Of a DNA stretch of 64,000 nucleotides, positions 15,781-24,258 are shown piece by piece. The stretch is from contig CAWHZZ010000003.1 in assembly GCA_963833965.1 (NCBI GenBank), positions 62,001 to 126,000 on the forward strand, written 5' to 3'. The notes below the pieces were generated by a model. It was not told the DNA's origin and did no database searches. It saw only the letters and a list, made by a program, of their open reading frames with translations. Position 1 is the first letter of the stretch. Each line of letters opens with the position of its first letter. The position numbers and the translations under genes were made by a program. The DNA is from CAJCIW01 sp963833965. GTDB lineage: Bacteria > Chlamydiota > Chlamydiia > Chlamydiales > Rhabdochlamydiaceae.

Positions 15781-16491
15781 ATGAACGTGCTCGGCAACTT
15801 TGAAGCGATCGATCTAACCCATGCTCTGAACAGCGATATTCCCACTTGGACGGGCGGCTGCGGGTTTCAGTACGAGGTCAAGATGGACTACGACGACGGC
15901 GTCCGCGTGCTGCTCTATAAATGCCACGCCGGTGTCGGAACGCACATGGATGCGCCGTCCCATTTTTATCGCAATGGCGCGCAAATCGCTGATATTCCCT
16001 TGGAGCAGCTGATCGTGCCGGCGAGCGTGATCGATGTCTCCGCTAAATCCCATCCCGACTTTTTTGTCGGCCCTGAAGAGATTGTCGAATACGAAAAAAA
16101 ATGGGGAAGGATCGAAGAGAGAAGTCTCGTCTTTGTTTACACGGGATGGGATAAATTCTGGGGGAATGTCGGCCGCTATCGGAACGCGGATCATTCGGGA
16201 AAAATGCACTTTCCAGGGTTTCACGTGAAAGCTGCGGAACTGCTTTTGGAAAGAAAAATTGCCGGCGTCGGTATTGACACACTTTCACCCGACGGCTCAA
16301 ACAATGCGCGCGGAGAAAGATTTCCTGTGCATGAATGCCTTTTAAGAGCTGGAAAATACATCATCGAAAATGTTGCCCAGCTTTCCAAAATGCCCGCAAA
16401 AGGGGCATTCGCTCTTGCTCTTCCTATCAAAGTTTCCGAGGGAGCGGAAGCCGCTATGCGGCTTGTCGGCCTCATTCCGACGGGTCAGTAA
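15781..16491 (+). CDS. Cyclase-family (kynurenine formamidase-like) metal hydrolase
   Basis: 236 residues of the PF04199 cyclase/KynB-like fold. The metal-binding motif GVGTHMDAPSHF (HxGTHxDxPxHF type) lies at about 57-68, preceded by the IDLTHALNSDIP N-terminus; VGIDTLSPD and the late Glu/His region (FPVHECLL) are also typical. Members hydrolyse N-formylkynurenine or related amides or lactones. No other tryptophan-catabolism gene is nearby, so the substrate is unknown. It is convergent with the sterol reductase, overlapping by 7 bp. Confidence 0.8.
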   Translation: MNVLGNFEAIDLTHALNSDIPTWTGGCGFQYEVKMDYDDGVRVLLYKCHAGVGTHMDAPSHFYRNGAQIADIPLEQLIVPASVIDVSAKSHPDFFVGPEEIVEYEKKWGRIEERSLVFVYTGWDKFWGNVGRYRNADHSGKMHFPGFHVKAAELLLERKIAGVGIDTLSPDGSNNARGERFPVHECLLRAGKYIIENVAQLSKMPAKGAFALALPIKVSEGAEAAMRLVGLIPTGQ

Positions 16492-17783
16492 ACAAACGGG
16501 ATCAGTCGGAAGGGGACTCTTTCGCAATACTTGTCCCAGTCCTTGCCGTATTTCAATCGGCACCGCTTTTCCTGTCTGTAGGAGCGGTCCAAGAGCAAAA
16601 TGAAAAGGAACGTGAGGTAGAAGTAGGGCATATAATGCGTGAACAATGCGGGCATGCTCCAGAAAAAAGCGCCGAGGATCTCGGGAAGGTAGTGGAAATG
16701 GCGGGAAATGCCCCAAAAACCTGAGGCAAGAAGCAAGGTTTGTTTTTCTTCACCCCATTCCGTTTTATAATTGGCGAAAATCAGATCGGGTTTTTTCTTC
16801 CAAACAGTGCATTCGCCGTTCTTATTGCGGACGTACTGTCGCTGCCGGTCGGCAAGGTAATTGATAAAAATACAGGTTACGCCCGCTAGGAAGATCGACA
16901 AAGCGGCAAACGAGCTGAGCGAATGAGGGTGATCGACTAGATACAACGTCGGCGAAGTGTAGATGGATGGGATCCAGACCATAGAACCCCAGCAGATGCA
17001 GAAGCCCGCTCTGTCATACATAATGTCCATCGATCGCAAGTAACCTTCTTCCCACCAGAAAAATTTAGAGATATAGAGCAACTGGAGGCAGACGGCGACG
17101 AGCATCGCATTGGAAAGACCATAGAGCTGTGTCTGTTTTGCAGCAAAGGAGACGATGATCAGCGCCCATCCCATCATGCCGAAACGGCAATTCGTGAACA
17201 TTTTTACATCGCATCCCAAAACGCGGGGATAGAGTTCCATCCCCCAGAAATAATCAAAAATCGCATGCCCAGTAGTGCCGGAATCGGTACTCGAAGGACG
17301 GTAGCGGCCTTTGAAATATAAAAAGAGGCAAAAGAACAAACTGAAGAGGTTCAAAGCGCCGAGAAGTCCTCCAAAATTGTCGTAGATGATTCCGGGGGAG
17401 AACAGTTTGAATTGCACCGATCCCAGATAGAACAAGATCATGGTGGCTGCAAAGGCTGATGCGCCGTTGGCCTTGTAAACCGGAGTATTTCCCTTTGGAG
17501 TGACGGGCCCTTCCACTTTTTTTCCAGGCAATAATTTCATCAGACATAGCTCAAATGCCGCAAACACCCCTAAAATTTTCCAGGCTTCAGCAGTACCGAA
17601 GAACAAGGGACTCCAAATTTTGTAAATGGTCGAAAAAATCCCTTCTTTGGCGAAAAGAGCGCAGAGCTGCTCAATCGAACCGCCCAGAGAAATATTTGTA
17701 TACCAGACAAGCATGACAAGGGGAGGACAGATCGCGATCAAGATCAGCGGGCCGATGATTTTTCTTAGCCACTGTAAACTCAT
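16485..17783 (-). CDS. Sterol delta-7 reductase (ERG4/ERG24 family, DHCR7-like)
   Basis: 432 residues with about nine membrane spans. It matches the ERG4/ERG24 family: the GNTPVYKANG block, the DYFWGMELYPR region, and near the C-terminus the family signature LLASGFWGISRHFHYLPEI with a later KYGKDWDKYCERVPFRLIPFVY (NADPH/sterol site). In eukaryotes these enzymes reduce the C7 or C14 double bond of sterols. A few obligate intracellular bacteria carry them and are assumed to act on host sterols. GAGGAG six bases before the ATG at 17783 sets the start; an ATG nine codons upstream lacks one. Confidence 0.9.
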   Translation of the reverse strand: MSLQWLRKIIGPLILIAICPPLVMLVWYTNISLGGSIEQLCALFAKEGIFSTIYKIWSPLFFGTAEAWKILGVFAAFELCLMKLLPGKKVEGPVTPKGNTPVYKANGASAFAATMILFYLGSVQFKLFSPGIIYDNFGGLLGALNLFSLFFCLFLYFKGRYRPSSTDSGTTGHAIFDYFWGMELYPRVLGCDVKMFTNCRFGMMGWALIIVSFAAKQTQLYGLSNAMLVAVCLQLLYISKFFWWEEGYLRSMDIMYDRAGFCICWGSMVWIPSIYTSPTLYLVDHPHSLSSFAALSIFLAGVTCIFINYLADRQRQYVRNKNGECTVWKKKPDLIFANYKTEWGEEKQTLLLASGFWGISRHFHYLPEILGAFFWSMPALFTHYMPYFYLTFLFILLLDRSYRQEKRCRLKYGKDWDKYCERVPFRLIPFVY

Positions 17784-17822
17784 TTTTTCTCCTCGCCCGA
17801 ACAGAGTCATTTAAATACGATT

Positions 17823-17919
17823 TGTCAGAGACCGACCACAAACTCAGTTTCTGTCGAAAATCGGGGAAATAATCCCAAAAAACGACGAAGCGTGTGTTTG
17901 CGGTCGGTCTCTAATGACA
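17823..17919. repeat. Inverted repeat between divergent genes
   Basis: TGTC-AGAGACCGACC at 17823-17837 pairs with GGTCGGTCTCTAATGACA at 17902-17919, and the adjoining CACAAAC/GTTTGCG extends the match to about 22 bp. The loop is about 55 bases. It could be a MITE remnant or a cruciform between two promoters. Confidence 0.6.
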
Positions 17920-18018
17920 TAGAAAATTTTAACCTTTTTTACCAGCATTAAGGTAAAAATCAAGAAAAAAAATAGCTGTAAATAAATGGGCTTTTTTCAT
18001 ATGATGAGGGGTTTGAGT

Positions 18019-19560
18019 ATGGAAGAAAGTAAAAAGCAGTTTGGTGTGTTTCGCAGCATCTTCTGGCCGGTTCACCGATCAGAGGTGAAAAAAGTCCTTT
18101 CTATGCTGCTCTTGTTATTTTTGCTGTGCGTTAGCTACGGCGTCCTTCGCAACCTAAAAGACGCCATCATTCTCACTGCCGAGCATTCAGGAGCGGAAGT
18201 GATCCCTTTCATCAAAGTGTGGGGAATGCTTCCGGGTGTCTTTCTAGCCACCTGGTTTTACACCCGCTTAAGGAGATATTTTAGCAAAGAAAATGTCTTT
18301 TACATCGTGATCTCTTGCTTTATCGCCTACTTTTTATTGTTCGCCTTTTATCTCTACCCACACAGTCAAGAGCTCCATCTGGAGAAATTAGGGAATTGGC
18401 TCAGCGAAGTGCTTCCTCAAGGGTTTCAAGGGTTTATCGCTCTCGTGCGCAACTGGACGTTTACGAGCTTCTACGTGATTTCTGAATTGTGGGCCGTGCT
18501 GGTCCTGACTGTGCTTTACTGGGGCTTTGCCAACGATTCCACCGAAGTCAGCGAAGCCAAACGCACCTATGGCATCCTCAACATCGGCTCCAACCTTGCC
18601 CCGATCATGGGGGGCACCCTCGCGCTCGCTTTCAGCGGCTCCCTCTCCATGCCATTTCTTTCCTTCATCACCGACCAATGGAACCACACCATCTGCCAAT
18701 TGATCATTTTAATTTCAGTTTTAGGGATTGGCGCGATAGGGGTCTACTACTGGATCAACCGCCGCATCCTCCCGGTGCAAAAAGAGCTTGAGCCCACCCC
18801 CGATGCGCCCGCCCAAAAAAAGCCCTGCTTATCTCTCCGAGAAAGCATAAAATATATTTTACGCTCGCCTTATCTCGTGCCGCTTGCGATCATCGTCTTA
18901 GGCTATAACATCAGCATCAATTTCACCGACGTCCTTTGGAAGGAGCAGCTAAAGAGATTTTTTACCGACCCGAATGAAATGCTGGAGCACATGAATAAAA
19001 TCACCGTCGGGATCGGCATTTTGGCCACGGTCGGCGGCGTATTCTTTTCTCTCTTGGTCACGCGCCTGGGCTGGACGTTTACCGCCATTCTCACGCCGCT
19101 GATCATGACGACGATGGCAATTGGCTTCTTCACATTCATGTTCTGCGGCGACGTTATGATGGCCCTTTCTTCCACACTTTTTGGAGTGACGCCTTTTGCG
19201 ATGACCGTCTATTGCGGTTCGCTTCAGAATTGCCTCAGCAAGGCCAGTAAATATTCTGTCTTCGATGCGACAAAAGAGCTTGCTTTTCTTCCATTGAATG
19301 AAGAGTCCAAGCTTAAAGGGAAAGCGGCAATCGACGGCCTGGGGTCGGGGATAGGAAAATCGGGCTCTTCGTTGACCTACCAAGGATTTATCATTCTTCT
19401 TGGGAGCGTTGCGCTTTCGACGCCCTACATCGCCGGGATTCTTTTCATCGTCCTCTTGGCTTGGATCTTCTGTGTGGTCTCGCTTGGTAAACAGTTCAAG
19501 CGCATGACGACGGGCGAGCAGGTTTCCGCTTCGACGAGTGTGACGCAAGCCTCTCAGTAA
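18019..19560 (+). CDS. NTT-family nucleotide transporter (ATP/ADP translocase)
   Basis: 513 residues and about 12 membrane helices of the Tlc/NTT family, which exchange host ATP for ADP or import other nucleotides in obligate intracellular bacteria and plastids. Family blocks include YGVLRNLKDAIILTAEHSGAEVIPFIKVWGMLP near the N-terminus, FYVISELWAVLVL, NIGSNLAPIMGG, and FDATKELAFLPL with KGKAAIDGLGSGIGKSGSS near the C-terminus. The ATG at 18019 has GAGGGG 8 bases upstream and is preferred over 17986. Whether it is the ATP/ADP antiporter or another NTT isoform cannot be told. A kinase with a signal peptide lies 3.5 kb away. Confidence 0.93.
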   Translation: MEESKKQFGVFRSIFWPVHRSEVKKVLSMLLLLFLLCVSYGVLRNLKDAIILTAEHSGAEVIPFIKVWGMLPGVFLATWFYTRLRRYFSKENVFYIVISCFIAYFLLFAFYLYPHSQELHLEKLGNWLSEVLPQGFQGFIALVRNWTFTSFYVISELWAVLVLTVLYWGFANDSTEVSEAKRTYGILNIGSNLAPIMGGTLALAFSGSLSMPFLSFITDQWNHTICQLIILISVLGIGAIGVYYWINRRILPVQKELEPTPDAPAQKKPCLSLRESIKYILRSPYLVPLAIIVLGYNISINFTDVLWKEQLKRFFTDPNEMLEHMNKITVGIGILATVGGVFFSLLVTRLGWTFTAILTPLIMTTMAIGFFTFMFCGDVMMALSSTLFGVTPFAMTVYCGSLQNCLSKASKYSVFDATKELAFLPLNEESKLKGKAAIDGLGSGIGKSGSSLTYQGFIILLGSVALSTPYIAGILFIVLLAWIFCVVSLGKQFKRMTTGEQVSASTSVTQASQ

Positions 19561-19721
19561 ATTATTTATTTCACCAATTATTTTTCAAATTGAACGGTAC
19601 GCTGCAATCCCGGTCGTTCAGGGGCGGGCTACGGAGTGTTTTCCAAAGTTTATTTTAATGGAGTTTAGTTTTTCCAGTTGGTAAAGTGCTCACTCTTAAC
19701 GTTTTTGTAAGAGGAGAAGCG

Positions 19722-20843
19722 ATGCCCATTGATAATACTCTGACTATTTCTACGCGATTGTACATCCAACCGAATGTTTCCCCAGGACAATCTTTGCCGC
19801 AAATTCCGATGGCTTTAAGCACCATTGATTCTCTATCGAGCGGCAGCTCAGCGGATACTTCGATCCGTGGAAAGGCCTCTAACTTTCTTAGAGATTGCTG
19901 GCCATGTCAAAAAATTGCTGAGCTATGGAGACAATTCACGGATTGGATCTCGTTTCGTGTCAACAAAGTGAAAGAATGGATTTTTGGAGCTCCACCCCAA
20001 CCACCTCCCTCGCAATATCCCCAGATCAACACCGATGTGTCTCTTCAAAACCTGAAAAACATCTATTGGGGGCTTGGGAGGGACAATAAGTGGATGGAGT
20101 GTATCGATGGTAGGTATCATCACTTAGGCAAATACGTCTTCGACCGCGGGACACATGCTGGCACCGTCGAGCCTGGATTTATCAGCAGCATGGAAAACTC
20201 ATTCACATGGGTCCAGCATTGGCTCAATTTAAGAGTTGATGCAGACTGGTATTTGCGTTTGCATAAGCACACTTGCGCTCACTTTAACGGGGATCTCTCC
20301 GCTGTCTTGATGGGCCAAGAAAAAGTGGGAGTTTTTCGCGATATCGATGATGGGATTTGCTGCGGCCTGCATCCTCCCTATTATGAAGTTTCTGCAGAAG
20401 CGCGCGCTGAATTCCACGCCTTGGACCAAGAAATTAAGAGAGAATTTGGAAACACATACGGAATTGGAGAAATGACCTACAACTCCGCCACTCGGGGCAC
20501 TTCAGTCAGCTACAAGGCCATGAGCCGGGCTCAGGTACGTCAGATTTTCGATAAATTTTTAAACGAATTCTATGAAAAAATTAACAGAGCAGCCATCCCC
20601 GACCAGAAATTATGGGCGATCGCCGAGCTTCAGCAGCGATTAGAATGGCTCCATCCCGTTCGCGATGGAACAGCCCGTACAAGTACGGCGTTCATGAATA
20701 AAAATTTGACCGATTTCGGCTTCCACCCCGGCATTCTCGAGTATCCCCACCGCTCATCCTCCCTCACAAAGGCAGGATGGAAGCTATACTTGCAAGAAGG
20801 CCTTCTGAAATGGGAGCAGATGAAGGCGAGGCTCAACCGCTAG
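19722..20843 (+). CDS. Degenerate-Fic domain protein, copy 1 (effector candidate)
   Basis: 373 residues. The C-terminal half has Fic topology: helix VRQIFDKFLNEFYEKINRA, helix KLWAIAELQQRLEWL, then LHPVRDGTART (catalytic-type His311, in place of HPFxxGNGR) and a TDFGFHP helix. The NGR triplet that binds nucleotide phosphate is changed to TAR. The N-terminal ~100 residues hold MPIDNTLTIS, a Ser-rich stretch and a Trp-rich segment. Fic enzymes AMPylate or otherwise modify proteins; activity with TAR is unproven. GAGGAG just before the ATG at 19722 sets the start. A truncated paralogue follows. Confidence 0.65.
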   Translation: MPIDNTLTISTRLYIQPNVSPGQSLPQIPMALSTIDSLSSGSSADTSIRGKASNFLRDCWPCQKIAELWRQFTDWISFRVNKVKEWIFGAPPQPPPSQYPQINTDVSLQNLKNIYWGLGRDNKWMECIDGRYHHLGKYVFDRGTHAGTVEPGFISSMENSFTWVQHWLNLRVDADWYLRLHKHTCAHFNGDLSAVLMGQEKVGVFRDIDDGICCGLHPPYYEVSAEARAEFHALDQEIKREFGNTYGIGEMTYNSATRGTSVSYKAMSRAQVRQIFDKFLNEFYEKINRAAIPDQKLWAIAELQQRLEWLHPVRDGTARTSTAFMNKNLTDFGFHPGILEYPHRSSSLTKAGWKLYLQEGLLKWEQMKARLNR

Positions 20844-20963
20844 AGAGCGTTTTCCGCACGGCTTCACGCTAATTGACAGCGCGGAAACCCAGTTTTTTAA
20901 AATTGAAAATAAAATAAATTCTCGCGACAATTTTTGTCCATGAATCGAACCATTAGCAATTAA

Positions 20964-21830
20964 ATGGCGCAAGTGACCCTCCCCACCGTCAACACCGACT
21001 TCTCGCCAGAAGCCCTAAAGAAAATTTATTGGGGTTTAGGGGAGGAAAATAAGTGGATGGAGTGCATCGATGGCGTCTGTCACAAGCATGGCAAAAATGT
21101 CTTCGACGAAGGATTGCATGGTTTTAAGAATGAGCCTGGTTTCATTGGCAGCATGGAAAAGGCTTTCACTTTCGTTCAAGACTTTCTTTCTTCCCCGATC
21201 GACGCAGATTGGTACTTAAAGCTGCATAAAGTGACCTGTGCCCATTTTGATGGACACAAAACGAATACTTTGATGGGGCAAGAAAAAGTAGGCGTTTTCA
21301 GAAATGCCTTGGACTGTGTCCAATGGAACCCAAACCGCTCCAATTATCCCGTTTCTAACGAAGCGATTGCCGAATTCCAGGCATTGGACCAAGAAATAAA
21401 AAAAGAATTCGGTGAGTTCTATGGGCTGGGCAAGCTCGAACATCTAGCCAATCCAGAACGCCCCATCAAGTTTTGTTACGAGATCATGGGTTCCAAGAAA
21501 GTCCGTCGCATATTCGATAAATTTGTCAAAGAATTCTACCAAGAGATCGCCAAGTCGACGACGGCCGACGAGAAATTATGGGCGATTGCCGGACTCCACC
21601 AAAGGTTGGAATGGCTGCATCCGGTCAAAGACGGGACGTCGCGGACGAACATCGCGACGATGAACAAGTTGCTGACCCAATATGGATTCCATCCGGCAAT
21701 CTTAGAATACCCCCATGTTTCCTCCTGCTTTTCCAAGGCAGCGTGGAAGCGATATTTGGAAGATGGCCTCTTGAAGTGGGAGCAGTGGAGAGAGGTCAAG
21801 CATTTGATCACCCTCTGGTGGGCGCGTTGA
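20964..21830 (+). CDS. Degenerate-Fic domain protein, copy 2
   Basis: 288 residues, closely similar to copy 1 over its whole length (shared KIYWGLG, WMECIDG, LMGQEKVGVFR, EWLHPV blocks) but lacking the first ~100 residues, including the N-terminal motif and Trp-rich segment. The core is LHPVKDGTSRT (His219). No ribosome site precedes the ATG, so this copy may be poorly translated or a decaying duplicate, although the frame is intact. A MITE lies directly downstream. Tandem duplication is clear; function as for copy 1. Confidence 0.6.
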   Translation: MAQVTLPTVNTDFSPEALKKIYWGLGEENKWMECIDGVCHKHGKNVFDEGLHGFKNEPGFIGSMEKAFTFVQDFLSSPIDADWYLKLHKVTCAHFDGHKTNTLMGQEKVGVFRNALDCVQWNPNRSNYPVSNEAIAEFQALDQEIKKEFGEFYGLGKLEHLANPERPIKFCYEIMGSKKVRRIFDKFVKEFYQEIAKSTTADEKLWAIAGLHQRLEWLHPVKDGTSRTNIATMNKLLTQYGFHPAILEYPHVSSCFSKAAWKRYLEDGLLKWEQWREVKHLITLWWAR

Positions 21831-21838
21831 CGAACATA

Positions 21839-22019
21839 TACTGGCGACACTGGAAAGTTATAGAGAATTTCAATTTCAGCGCTTCAATTTTTCGTTCGTT
21901 GAAGCAGGCCATGTGCCAGCACATGGTCGATGGAAATGAACGAAAAGACCGTGGCTTGCCACGGCTGTAAGTGAAGATGCTGAAGCAGAAATTTTCATAA
22001 CTTTCAAGTGGAAGCAGTA
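21839..22019. mobile_element. MITE-like element, family 1, copy 2 (inverted)
   Basis: A 181-bp copy of the element at 4381-4562 in the opposite orientation, with TACTGG and CAGTA ends, flanked by TA at 21837-21838 and 22020-22021. It fills the gap between the second Fic-like gene and the rtcB stop codon. Differences from copy 1 are scattered and include complementary changes in the inner GCCGTGG/CCACGG hairpin. Confidence 0.85.
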
Positions 22020-22022
22020 TAT

Positions 22023-23450
22023 TTATCCTTTGATCACCAAATGCGGTTTTAAGCGGGCGACCATGTTCGCAAGTCCGGCTTCTTGCACGGCCTTGACCAC
22101 GATATCGACATCTTTATAGGCGTCGGGCATCTCTTCGGCGACCGTCCGATTCGACGAGGCTAAGACAGTGACCCCTTGGCCCGCCATGTGTTCGAAGATG
22201 TTGCGGCCGCGCCATGCGGCCATCGACTTCACTCGGCTGCGCGCACGCCCAGCGCCATGGCAGCAGCTGCACCATGTCAATGGGTTTCCGAGGCCGACGA
22301 GAAGGTGGCTCGCCCTTCCCATATCCCCGGGGACGAGCACGGGCTGGCCCGTTTTGCGGAAAAGCGGGGCGAGTTCTTCCGCTCCCGGGCCATAAGCGCG
22401 CGTCGCTCCTTTGCGGTGCACGCAAAGCCTGCAAGGCTTGCCACCCACATTGTGCGTTTCAAATTTGGCGATATTGTGGCAAACATCGTACACGAGATGA
22501 ATTTTTTCAGGGGAAATGCCGAGCACTTGGTGAAAAGCGGTGCGCACCTCGTGAAGGATTTGCTGGCGGTTGTTGAATGCGAAATTGGCCGCCGCCGCCA
22601 TCGCTGCGAAATAATTTTTGCCCGCTTCGCTTTGGATCGGCGCGGCAACGAGCTGCCGGTCGGGAAGGTTTTGGTCGTATCCCTGCCGAATGAACTCATT
22701 GAGCGCATCTTGGCAGACCTGATGGCCAAGTCCGCGCGATCCTGAGTGGATCAAAATGTAAGTCAGCCCTTTTTCAACGCCCCAGGCCGAAGCGATCTCT
22801 GGAAGATAGATGGTTTCGATCTCGCCGATTTCGACAAAGTGATTTCCGGAGCCGATGCTGCCGAGCTGGTCTTTGCCTCTGGCTTTCGCTGTCGCAGAAA
22901 CGGCGGAAGGGTCAGCGCCTTCAATGCAGCCATGGCTTTCCATATGCTCAAGATCGGCGGGAAAACCTAACCCCTTTTCAACGGACCAGCGGGCGCCTTG
23001 CTTTAACAATTCCGAATAGTCCCTGTCACTCAAACCTCGAGAGTGGCGATGCCCTCTGCCTACCCCCGAAGGGACAAACTCGAAGATGCGATGAATCAAG
23101 TCTTTTTTGATGTTCTCTTTGATCTTGGCAAACGGTTCAGGGACCACAGCGAGCCTAACGCCACAATTGATGTCGTAGCCGACGCCGCCCGGACTGATCA
23201 CGCCATTTTCCGCGTCCATCGCGGCAATCCCGCCGATGGGAAAGCCGTAACCCCAATGAATATCGGGCATGGCGATGCTGTATCCAACGATGCCGGGCAA
23301 AAAGGCGACATTGCGCACTTGATTGAGAGGCTGCTCGATATCGATATCGCTGAGCAGCTCTTCGGTGGCGATGATCAGTCCGGGGACTCTCATCCCGCCT
23401 TCTTGAGGAAGTAGATAGGCAGCCGGCCCCATTTTCATTAATTTAGACAT
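22023..23450 (-). CDS. rtcB: RNA-splicing ligase RtcB
   Basis: Joins 2',3'-cyclic-phosphate or 3'-phosphate RNA ends to 5'-OH ends using GTP and Mn2+. 475 residues. The metal Cys/Asp lie in PGGVGYDINCGVR, His in GSGNHFVE and HSGSRGLGH, and the guanylylated His in CVHRKGATRAYGPG; the C-terminal CCHGAGRARSR segment agrees with the family. The length is that of archaeal/long bacterial RtcB rather than the 408-residue E. coli type. It overlaps the upstream gene by 8 bp. That gene encodes an archease domain, the known RtcB activator, so the two form a functional unit. A MITE abuts its stop codon. Confidence 0.95.
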   Translation of the reverse strand: MSKLMKMGPAAYLLPQEGGMRVPGLIIATEELLSDIDIEQPLNQVRNVAFLPGIVGYSIAMPDIHWGYGFPIGGIAAMDAENGVISPGGVGYDINCGVRLAVVPEPFAKIKENIKKDLIHRIFEFVPSGVGRGHRHSRGLSDRDYSELLKQGARWSVEKGLGFPADLEHMESHGCIEGADPSAVSATAKARGKDQLGSIGSGNHFVEIGEIETIYLPEIASAWGVEKGLTYILIHSGSRGLGHQVCQDALNEFIRQGYDQNLPDRQLVAAPIQSEAGKNYFAAMAAAANFAFNNRQQILHEVRTAFHQVLGISPEKIHLVYDVCHNIAKFETHNVGGKPCRLCVHRKGATRAYGPGAEELAPLFRKTGQPVLVPGDMGRASHLLVGLGNPLTWCSCCHGAGRARSRVKSMAAWRGRNIFEHMAGQGVTVLASSNRTVAEEMPDAYKDVDIVVKAVQEAGLANMVARLKPHLVIKG

Positions 23451-24243
23451 CCACGATCATCTCCCAGTTGAGAATCTTTTGCGCATCAGGTCTGATCGTA
23501 CCATGAAAACTGACGGCTTTGAATGGACATCCGAGCTCTGCGTCAGCAATCCCGATCACTTCATTTAACGAAATGATCATCTCTTCGAAGTTGCGAGCCC
23601 AGTCCGAAGTAAAAAAACGGACAAGCGGGGGAAAATGGAATGCCAAGGCCAGTTGCGCATGGCCATGAATTTCTTCGATTGTCATCCCTCGGATGTGAAA
23701 AGCGATATCCGCTGTGTGTTCGAACTCTTCGAAGGGGGCAAGAAGAGAGTGAGACCACAGAGATTCATATTGAAGATTGCCCAGGCTCTGGTAAAGATGA
23801 ATCGCTTTGATAAAAAAAGGTAAGGGAGAAAATTGCTGCTTCCATTCGGCTTTGTCGAGGGGAGCCCGTGCAATTGTGATATGGGGAAAAGAAGGGCGTT
23901 TGTCCAAAGCATACCCTTGCGCAGCGAGCCAGACCGAAAGCTCTTTTTGATAATTGCTCAAGGCCTCTTGAGAGTGAATCCAATCGCAGGACAAAGCGGC
24001 GACGCGGCCTACATCGGGAGGGAGAAAAATAATCTCTTTCGCAACGCCCGCAAGGCCGATGGCGAACGAAGGGCGGGGAGTGGACGGCAGAAGGGATTTA
24101 AGTTTAGAAAAGGGGGTCTCTCCTAAAAAGGCCAACGTTAAATGGCGCGTTTCTTCAGGGATCAATCTTGCCGGAGGGTAACTTTTGGGCCACGGCGCTT
24201 CTGTTTGAGCCCCGAAAAAAAGGCGTCGAGAATCTTCTTCCAT
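23443..24243 (-). CDS. Fusion of a LigT/ThpR-type 2H phosphoesterase and archease
   Basis: 266 residues in two parts. Residues 1-165 have the two H-x-T-x motifs of 2H phosphoesterases (HLTL at 34-37, HITI at 121-124), as in the RNA 2',3'-cyclic phosphodiesterase LigT/ThpR. Residues 171-266 resemble archease: EEFEHTADIAF (metal-type Asp179), GMTIEEIHGHAQLAL, FKAVSFHG and the terminal VDV (Asp265). The archease part is about 96 residues against about 140 usually; the middle is shortened. Archease promotes guanylylation of RtcB, encoded next with an 8-bp overlap. A 2',3'-cyclic-end processing role for the first domain is inferred. Confidence 0.82.
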   Translation of the reverse strand: MEEDSRRLFFGAQTEAPWPKSYPPARLIPEETRHLTLAFLGETPFSKLKSLLPSTPRPSFAIGLAGVAKEIIFLPPDVGRVAALSCDWIHSQEALSNYQKELSVWLAAQGYALDKRPSFPHITIARAPLDKAEWKQQFSPLPFFIKAIHLYQSLGNLQYESLWSHSLLAPFEEFEHTADIAFHIRGMTIEEIHGHAQLALAFHFPPLVRFFTSDWARNFEEMIISLNEVIGIADAELGCPFKAVSFHGTIRPDAQKILNWEMIVDV

Positions 24244-24258
24244 ATTTAGGGCCTGTCA

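Noticed and set aside
20852..20878. GTTTTCCGC/GCGGAAAC as a terminator between the Fic-like genes
   Set aside because: The loop is about 23 bases and the following T-run is distant; too weak to call.
21578..21970. 130-codon frame over the end of the second Fic-like gene and the MITE
   Set aside because: It runs through the inverted-repeat element in a different frame; no family signal or ribosome site.
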